DNA of 10,381 nt. Origin: a bacterium. Its GTDB lineage: Bacteria; UBA9089; CG2-30-40-21. The stretch covers positions 1 to 10,381 of the forward strand of contig JASEHA010000049.1 of NCBI GenBank assembly GCA_030018795.1, in the 5' to 3' direction. Positions 5,888 to 10,381 of the stretch are shown here, one piece after another. Below the pieces are notes generated by a model. It worked only from the letters and a program-made list of their open reading frames with translations, was not told the DNA's origin and did not search any database. Position 1 is the stretch's first letter. Every line of letters begins with the position of its first letter. Made by a program: the position numbers and the translations under genes.

Positions 5888-5898
5888 ATAAAACAATC

Positions 5899-5986
5899 GC
5901 CGGGGTGGCGGAACTGGCAGACGCAGCAGACTTAAAATCTGCTGAGGTTTTTCCTCGTGCCGGTTCGAGTCCGGCCCTCGGCACCA
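5899..5986 (+). tRNA. tRNA-Leu (anticodon UAA)
   Basis: Acceptor stem GCCGGGG pairs with CCTCGGC (5976-5982, one G-U), discriminator A and encoded CCA (5984-5986). Anticodon loop CTTAAAA (5931-5937) lies between GCAGA and TCTGC, giving anticodon TAA at 5933-5935. The long variable arm GAGG-TTTTT-CCTC is the class II hallmark of tRNA-Leu. T-loop TTCGAGT is canonical. It decodes UUA, and UUG by wobble. Confidence 0.95.
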
Positions 5987-5997
5987 AACATAAATAT

Positions 5998-6072
5998 CGC
6001 GGGGTGGAGCAGTGGCAGCTCGTTGGGCTCATAACCCAAAGGTCGGAAGTTCGAATCTTCCCCCCGCAACCA
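5998..6072 (+). tRNA. initiator tRNA-fMet (anticodon CAU)
   Basis: Acceptor CGCGGGG (5998-6004) faces CCCCGCA (6062-6068), so the first pair is a C1-A72 mismatch, the bacterial initiator hallmark that permits formylation. The anticodon stem TTGGG/CCCAA carries the three consecutive G-C pairs needed for P-site entry. Loop CTCATAA gives anticodon CAT at 6030-6032. T-arm GGAAG-TTCGAAT-CTTCC; CCA is encoded (6070-6072). It lies 11 bases after tRNA-Leu, under the same promoter. Confidence 0.95.
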
Positions 6073-6085
6073 AAGAGAGTAAATG

Positions 6086-6136
6086 AACCGAAAGTTAGGG
6101 GACAAACATAAAAGTGCCAACTAATTTTCGGTTTTT
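6086..6136 (+). terminator. terminator-like stem-loop between two tRNA genes
   Basis: AACCGAAAGTTAG (6086-6098) pairs along all 13 positions (one G-U) with CTAATTTTCGGTT (6121-6133). The loop is 22 bases and the T-run ends TTTTT (6132-6136). The form is that of an intrinsic terminator, although the stem is AT-rich and the loop large. It ends only 5 bases before the next tRNA, so a processing or read-through signal is also possible. Confidence 0.5.
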
Positions 6137-6141
6137 CATAT

Positions 6142-6218
6142 GGCGGCGTAGCTCAGCTGGTCAGAGCAACGGAATCATAATCCGTGTGTCCGGGGTTCGA
6201 ATCCCTGCGCCGCTACCA
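6142..6218 (+). tRNA. tRNA with CAU anticodon (elongator Met, or Ile2)
   Basis: Acceptor GGCGGCG (6142-6148) pairs with CGCCGCT (6208-6214, G1-U72 wobble), discriminator A and encoded CCA (6216-6218). Anticodon stem ACGGA/TCCGT encloses loop ATCATAA, giving anticodon CAT at 6176-6178. T-arm CGGGG-TTCGAAT-CCCTG. It lacks the initiator C1-A72 mismatch. The GGCGGxG...CCGCTACCA acceptor resembles elongator tRNA-Met as I remember it. The C4-G69/C5-G68 pairs of E. coli tRNA-Ile2 are absent (here G4-C69, G5-C68). An AUA-decoding tRNA-Ile2, modified by TilS from the next gene, cannot be excluded. Confidence 0.9.
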
Positions 6219-6512
6219 TAAGGGGAAAATATGGCAGCTCAAGCTTCCAGCTTGAGTTTATAATTAATTACTGGCACAAATTGTGATTTTCCTTTTTCTC
6301 GCCTTTCTCGCCATTTTGCGGATAGCGTCGAGAATACGGTCGTTTTATCGGAGTTGAAATGACTATATCTGAAATGGCCAAAACTTAAAAATCTCAAAAT
6401 TATAACGCTATTGAGTATATAATCACAAGCAGGATACTTGTATGACAATGATAGAAGCCTCTTTTTGTAGCAATTCTGGCTTCTTCTTTATCACGTGTAA
6501 TAGGATTATCTC
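6219..6512. other. gene-free spacer between tRNA cluster and tilS
   Basis: Contains a TCC-centred palindrome (6238-6256), an inverted scrap of the GCGAGAGG family (6293-6312), a CACAAGCAGGATACTTGTATG-like repeat (6424-6444) and an AGAAGCC...GGCTTCT hairpin with an 18-base loop (6453-6484). A TATAAT at 6418-6423 has no matching -35 box. No protein gene is apparent. Confidence 0.55.
6238..6263 (+). terminator. candidate terminator of the tRNA cluster (short palindrome)
   Basis: CTCAAGCT (6238-6245) and AGCTTGAG (6249-6256) form a perfect 8-bp stem around TCC, followed by TTTATAA. It is placed 20 bases after the last tRNA, where a terminator is expected. The T-tract is short, and the same palindrome design occurs elsewhere in the window, so it may simply be a dispersed repeat used as a terminator. 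Confidence 0.5.
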
Positions 6513-8018
6513 ATGATTCCTCAAGGTGTATATGATGCTATCTCCCAATATCAGCTATTAACAGAAAAAGATAGGATTGTGGTTGGCGTATCCAGTGGGC
6601 CAGATTCAATCGCCCTTCTACATATACTCTGGCAATTGTCAAAAGAATATTCCTTGAGCCTTTGTGTTGCTCATCTGAATCATATGCAAAGAGGTCAGGA
6701 AAGTAAGGAAGATGCAGAATATACCCTAAGATTTGCTAATAAGCTTTCTATCCCTGTTGTATCAGAGGAAATAGATGTTAAGGCAGTAAAGGAAAGAGAG
6801 TCAAAAGGGCTTCCGTTAACAGATGTTGCCAGAAAGATAAGGTATGATTTCTTAAAAAGAGTAGCTAAAGGATTTGATGCAGGTAAGATTGCGGTTGGAC
6901 ATCATGCCAATGACCATGTTGAAACTATGCTTATAAATCTTATTCGGGGAACAGGGCCAGAAGGATTAAAAGGAATTGCCCCAATAAGAAAAATAGATGA
7001 AAGACTTCTGCTTATCCGTCCATTAATAAAAGCATCCTCCCAGCAAATTCATCAGTATCTATCAAGGCATCAGCTGGAGTTTCGAGTCGATTCCTCTAAC
7101 CTTAAACCAATATTTTTAAGAAACAGGATCAGACTCGGGTTACTGCCGCTATTAAGAAATGAGTACAACTCTAAGATTGATAATGCCTTTATTCAATTAT
7201 CCAAATTAATAGAGATGGATGATGATTATATAAATGAAGCGGTAAATCATGTCTTGCCGCAGGTTATTATAGAACACAAAAAAAAGATGACAGTCTTAGA
7301 TGTTGATAGACTTTCAAGGCTGCACCCTGCTATTCAAACCAGGGTTATAAGAAGAGTTATTGCTATGATTAAGGATGGGACAACTGGATTTAATTATCAA
7401 CATATTCAGGGCATCAGACAATTAGTCACTGGTATTCATCCTCAAGTAAAACTGTCACTGCCATTTTCTATGTCAGCTCAAAGGGAATATAAGCATCTTG
7501 TAATCAAAGAAGAGTCAATTTATAGACTAAAACAACTTGATGGCTATGAATACCTTGTCAATATCCCTGGGACAGAAGAAATATCTGACTTAAGATGCAC
7601 AATCAAGACAGATATTGTCCCAGTAGAGGTTATTTTTAATGATATTGAATATATTAAAAAACATCCGCCGATGGAGTGTAGATATCCGATACAGGATGTT
7701 GAACATCCTTTGGCTTTAAGAGCTTATTTCGATTATGAACAGGTTACCCCTCCACTCACCCTGCGGTGCAGGAAGAATGGCGATAGGTTTCAACCCTATG
7801 GAATGCAGGGCAGGAAAAAAATAAAGGATTTCTTTATGGACATGAAGCTGCCCATGGATACCCGCAACAGAATACCTCTGTTGGTTGATAAAAAGGAGAA
7901 TATCCTCTGGGTAATTGGAGTACGTATTAATGAACTTGTAAAGATTACCGGTAGAACACAAAAGGTGCTGGTGGTGTCAGTAGCAGTTAGTTCAAGTTTG
8001 GTCTCATCCAAAAGCTAA
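6513..8018 (+). CDS. tilS: tRNA(Ile)-lysidine synthetase
   Basis: Converts C34 of the CAU anticodon of tRNA-Ile2 to lysidine with ATP and lysine, so the tRNA reads AUA as Ile; cytoplasmic and normally essential. The 501 residues match the long, multi-domain form. The N-terminal PP-loop ATPase has VGVSSGPDSIALL (24-36), an SGGxDS motif whose first Gly is Ser28. Then come AHLNHMQRGQESKEDAEY, GHHANDHVETMLINLIRGTG (from 129), RPLI, and DSSN with RNRIR..LLP. The middle is the helical substrate-binding region. The TilS C-terminal domain includes LRCRKNGDRFQPYGMQGRKK (from 417), IKDFF and VIGVRI. The Shine-Dalgarno is weak (AGGAT at 6502-6506). It lies downstream of a tRNA cluster containing a CAU tRNA and 32 bases before ftsH, a common partner. 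Confidence 0.95.
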   Translation: MIPQGVYDAISQYQLLTEKDRIVVGVSSGPDSIALLHILWQLSKEYSLSLCVAHLNHMQRGQESKEDAEYTLRFANKLSIPVVSEEIDVKAVKERESKGLPLTDVARKIRYDFLKRVAKGFDAGKIAVGHHANDHVETMLINLIRGTGPEGLKGIAPIRKIDERLLLIRPLIKASSQQIHQYLSRHQLEFRVDSSNLKPIFLRNRIRLGLLPLLRNEYNSKIDNAFIQLSKLIEMDDDYINEAVNHVLPQVIIEHKKKMTVLDVDRLSRLHPAIQTRVIRRVIAMIKDGTTGFNYQHIQGIRQLVTGIHPQVKLSLPFSMSAQREYKHLVIKEESIYRLKQLDGYEYLVNIPGTEEISDLRCTIKTDIVPVEVIFNDIEYIKKHPPMECRYPIQDVEHPLALRAYFDYEQVTPPLTLRCRKNGDRFQPYGMQGRKKIKDFFMDMKLPMDTRNRIPLLVDKKENILWVIGVRINELVKITGRTQKVLVVSVAVSSSLVSSKS

Positions 8019-8037
8019 CGGCTAACTGCTAAATCAT

Positions 8038-8043
8038 AGGAGG
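8038..8043 (+). promoter_or_regulatory. ribosome binding site deciding the ftsH TTG start
   Basis: AGGAGG lies 7 bases before TTG 8051. No ATG follows before the first membrane segment, so TTG is taken as the start. Confidence 0.75.
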
Positions 8044-8050
8044 AAAATAA

Positions 8051-9949
8051 TTGAATAAGGGAATAAATTTAATCATCTGGCTGATATTCTTGTTTCTTAT
8101 CCTGCCGCTGGGGTTACAGCTTTTTGAGTTGCCCCAGACGAATAAAACAGTAAGGCTGGGTTATTCTCAATTCTTAAATGCAGTAAAGCATAATGAGGTA
8201 AAAAAGGTAAAGATAATAGGACAAGAACATATTAGGGGCGAATTGATAAAGAATAAGAGTATTATCCCATTTACAACATATATCCCTTATGAGGACAAGG
8301 ATCTTATTCAATTATTAGAGGAGTGCTCTGTTGAATTTGAAGGGGATGCACCAACTGAATCCAAATGGTGGATGGGATTGCTCTGGTATATTGGCTCCCC
8401 GATATTATTTTGCCTTCTCCTCTGGTTTCTCTTCTATCGTCAGACACGAATGCCGGGTGGAAGATCTTTGACCAATTTTGGACAGAGCAGGGCAAGGTTT
8501 AGTATGCCCAAGGATAAAGATAAGGATAAGGATAAGGATAAGGATCCCATGAATACCTTTGATGATGTAGCTGGCGTAGATGAAGCCAAACAAGAGCTTT
8601 CAGAGATAATTGAATTCTTAAAAGAGCCCAAGAAGTTTCAAAAATTAGGGGCAAAGATACCTAAAGGGGTTCTCCTTGTCGGCCCGCCAGGGACAGGTAA
8701 AACCTTGCTTGCCAAAGCAGTAGCCGGAGAAGCTGACGCTTCATTCTTAAGCATCAGCGGTTCTGACTTTGTAGAGATGTTTGTCGGCGTTGGGGCATCC
8801 AGGGTCAGGGACTTGTTTGAACAGGCAAGAAAGTCTTCCTCCTCCTCAAACAAGGGGTGTATCATCTTTATTGATGAGATTGACGCAGTTGGAAGACAAA
8901 GGGGTGCCGGGCTTGGCGGCGGACACGATGAACGAGAACAAACCCTTAATCAACTTTTAGTAGAAATGGATGGATTTGATGCCAGTGAGGGTGTAATCCT
9001 TATTGCAGCAAGTAATCGGCCGGATGTACTTGACCCTGCCCTCCTTCGGCCAGGAAGGTTTGACCGTCATATCGTGGTTGATGCCCCTGATTTAATCGGT
9101 CGGGAAGCCATTCTTGCTGTCCACTTAAAGGGTAAGCCGGTAGCTGATGATGTAGATGTTAAGCTTATAGCTCGAAGAAGCCCGGGGTTTGTTGGGGCTG
9201 ATATTGCAAATATGACCAATGAAGCGGCCTTGCTTGCAGCCAGAAAAGACAAGGAAAAGATAGAGATGGAGGATTTTGAGAATGCTATGGATAGGGTAAT
9301 CGCTGGTCCGGAAAGAAAATCCAGAATCCTTTCTGAAAAGGAAAAGCAGATAGTTGCTTATCATGAATCTGGACATGCCCTTGTGTCAGAGATGATCCCT
9401 GACAGCGATCCAATCCACAAGATATCCATTCTCCCCAGGGGGATGAGTGCCCTGGGCTATACACTCCAGATCCCGCTTGAGGATAGATACCTGACAACAA
9501 AATCAGAGATATTGCACAAGATGTCTGTCCTGCTCGGCGGCAGGGTAGCTGAAATGCTTATCTTTAATGAGGCATCAACCGGTGCTCAAAATGATATTGA
9601 ACGAGTAACAGAAACCGCCCACAAAATGGTCTGTGAGTATGGAATGAGTGATGAATTGGGGCCATTGACCTATGGCCGAAAGGACAGAGAGGTATTCCTC
9701 GGCAGGGATCTTTTTAAGGAAAAAAACTATGGTGAATTGGTTGCCTCTAAGATAGATACAGAAACAAAAAAGGTGGTTGACAGCTGCTATCAAACAGCAA
9801 AAGAGATATTGGAAACAAATAAGGATAAATTGGATAAATTGGCTTATGCCTTGATGGAAAAAGAGGTGTTGGAGGCAGATGAGGTGAGAAGTATACTGGG
9901 AACAAAGGAGAAATTTATTGCAACAAATCAGGATGTGGCAGCAATGTAA
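8051..9949 (+). CDS. ftsH: ATP-dependent zinc metalloprotease FtsH
   Basis: Membrane-anchored AAA protease that forms hexamers and extracts and degrades misfolded membrane proteins and short-lived regulators. 632 residues, a usual length. Order: TM1 (about 6-25), an extracytoplasmic domain (30-105), TM2 (about 106-130, WWMGLLWYIG...), a basic linker, then the AAA domain from FDDVAGVDEAK. It has Walker A GPPGTGKT (211-218), the pore motif in DFVEMFVGVG, Walker B IIFIDE (271-276) and the second region of homology (SNRPDVLDPALLRPGRFDRH). The peptidase shows the zinc motif HESGH (438-442) and the third ligand Asp515 in AQNDIE. All catalytic residues are present. Unusual is an uninterrupted (Lys-Asp)6 run at 154-165 in the linker, encoded by a six-base tandem repeat. 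It follows tilS after 32 bases, a common operon. Confidence 0.98.
   Translation: MNKGINLIIWLIFLFLILPLGLQLFELPQTNKTVRLGYSQFLNAVKHNEVKKVKIIGQEHIRGELIKNKSIIPFTTYIPYEDKDLIQLLEECSVEFEGDAPTESKWWMGLLWYIGSPILFCLLLWFLFYRQTRMPGGRSLTNFGQSRARFSMPKDKDKDKDKDKDPMNTFDDVAGVDEAKQELSEIIEFLKEPKKFQKLGAKIPKGVLLVGPPGTGKTLLAKAVAGEADASFLSISGSDFVEMFVGVGASRVRDLFEQARKSSSSSNKGCIIFIDEIDAVGRQRGAGLGGGHDEREQTLNQLLVEMDGFDASEGVILIAASNRPDVLDPALLRPGRFDRHIVVDAPDLIGREAILAVHLKGKPVADDVDVKLIARRSPGFVGADIANMTNEAALLAARKDKEKIEMEDFENAMDRVIAGPERKSRILSEKEKQIVAYHESGHALVSEMIPDSDPIHKISILPRGMSALGYTLQIPLEDRYLTTKSEILHKMSVLLGGRVAEMLIFNEASTGAQNDIERVTETAHKMVCEYGMSDELGPLTYGRKDREVFLGRDLFKEKNYGELVASKIDTETKKVVDSCYQTAKEILETNKDKLDKLAYALMEKEVLEADEVRSILGTKEKFIATNQDVAAM
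8510..8545 (+). repeat. hexanucleotide AAGGAT tandem repeat, 6 units, inside ftsH
   Basis: Six units of AAGGAT (unit 2 is AAAGAT) encode KDKDKDKDKDKD between TM2 and the AAA domain. Unit gain or loss would keep the frame and change only linker length. Confidence 0.9.
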
Positions 9950-10131
9950 CTCGATATTATTCCCCCAGAGAGGCTCTCTCTGCCTCTACTATACGACAAT
10001 TGATGGTTGACAGACAGTAGTGGCTTGTAGTTGGATTGGCTTCGACATTATTTTGTGGTTTACAGGCTTTTATGCCGTCAATCGTAGTCGATCAATTCTG
10101 CATTAGGTTGGACCACGAAGGAGGTGATACT
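9950..10131. other. intergenic leader before the antitoxin-like gene
   Basis: No gene visible. A small hairpin AGAGGC-N7-GCCTCT (9969-9987) lacks a T-run. TTGACA at 10007-10012 is a perfect -35 hexamer, but no good -10 lies at the right distance (best is TTGGAT at 10031). The region ends in AAGGAGGTGAT (10118-10128), an almost ideal Shine-Dalgarno for the gene at 10132. Confidence 0.5.
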
Positions 10132-10381
10132 ATGCTTTCAACAAAAAACCAAATGGCCACAATTATTCAGAAGCAACCAGATGATAGCTCCTATGATGAG
10201 ATTCTTCGTGAATTAGCTTTTGCTCGAATGATTGAGCGTGGGCTGGAAGATTCCCAAGCAAATAGAACTATCAGTAATGAGGAAATGAAACATAGGATTA
10301 AGACATGGGTCAGAGTATGTCAGGGTGGTCAGGGGGTCAGACTAAAAACTAAAATTAAGGAACTGATTTTTTGTATAAGTA
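10132..10381 (+). CDS. antitoxin-like small protein (partial, runs off the window)
   Basis: ATG 10132 follows AAGGAGGTGAT by 3 bases after the full motif (6 after AAGGAGG), an excellent translation signal. Residues 13-60 (QKQPDDSSYDEILRELAFAR, MIERGLEDSQANRTISNEEM, KHRIKTW) resemble the short antitoxins, annotated as addiction-module components, found upstream of RelE/ParE-type toxins. Their common pattern is a DD..S..EI..EL start, IE.GL.D...GR.IS.EE and a terminal KxRI..W. In those proteins the chain usually ends at or near the Trp. Here the frame continues to the window edge through a Gly/Val/Lys-rich stretch (VRVCQGGQGVRLKTKIKELI) unlike the first part. The tail may be inserted DNA or a fused reading frame. 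No toxin is visible. Antitoxin identity is by remembered pattern only. Confidence 0.6.
   Translation, partial: MLSTKNQMATIIQKQPDDSSYDEILRELAFARMIERGLEDSQANRTISNEEMKHRIKTWVRVCQGGQGVRLKTKIKELIFCIS

Noticed and set aside
5905..6111. Open frame of 68 codons on the + strand over the tRNA genes
   Set aside because: It reads through tRNA-Leu and tRNA-fMet; such spurious proteins (MAELADAADLKSA..., VEQWQLVGLI...) are typical translations of tRNA genes.
5772..6120. Two open frames on the - strand over the tRNA genes
   Set aside because: They are antisense translations of the same tRNAs (LVPRAGLEPARGK..., RGEDSNFRPLGYEP...), a well-known false annotation.
9969..9987. AGAGGC-N7-GCCTCT hairpin as the ftsH terminator
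   Set aside because: Only 6 pairs and no T-run.
10007..10036. TTGACA as the -35 of an antitoxin promoter
   Set aside because: No acceptable -10 at 16-18 bases; the best is TTGGAT.

Overview
The window reads as a chromosomal stretch of a moderately AT-rich bacterium. It holds housekeeping genes separated by unusually repeat-laden intergenic DNA. The protein genes purH, mazG, tilS and ftsH, a SurA/PrsA-type lipoprotein and a class IV aminotransferase are all bacterial. Strong Shine-Dalgarno sequences, a perfect sigma-70-type promoter and CCA-encoding tRNA genes agree with this. No marker here fixes the phylum. The mixed families and many short palindromes would suit a poorly sampled or candidate-phylum bacterium, but that is inference. 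Every gene called lies on the + strand.

Layout. Positions 1-128 may hold the tail of an unidentified gene. A SurA-N-type lipoprotein lacking its parvulin domain (167-796) overlaps mazG (765-1523), so the two are probably co-transcribed. Positions 1524-1965 are repeat-rich and gene-free. An ORF6N-domain DNA-binding protein gene, broken by two +1 frameshifts, occupies 1966-2483. Another gene-free repeat field (2484-3113) precedes purH (3114-4670) and a class IV PLP aminotransferase (4737-5573). A third repeat field (5574-5858) carries a 48-bp perfect palindrome and ends in a consensus promoter driving tRNA-Leu(UAA), initiator tRNA-fMet and a further CAU tRNA. After a short spacer come tilS (6513-8018) and ftsH (8051-9949), 32 bases apart and probably one operon. 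The window closes with an antitoxin-like gene (from 10132) that is still open at the end.

How the genes work together. purH completes IMP synthesis with a folate cofactor, and the aminotransferase could supply folate (if PabC-like) or branched-chain amino acids. MazG removes unwanted NTPs. The tRNA cluster sits directly upstream of tilS, whose product modifies a CAU-anticodon tRNA. FtsH and the lipoprotein act in envelope protein quality control.

The most unusual content is the repeat population. A 114-bp element occurs in opposite orientation on either side of the purH-aminotransferase pair, and a decayed third copy lies near 1765-1814. Two of the three copies are followed by related CACCAG-rich palindromes. 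Other families are a direct repeat of GCGAGAGG-type sequence, short palindromes with a TCC/GGA centre, and CGTG/CACGAAA-rich tracts. No CRISPR array, transposase or complete insertion sequence is visible.
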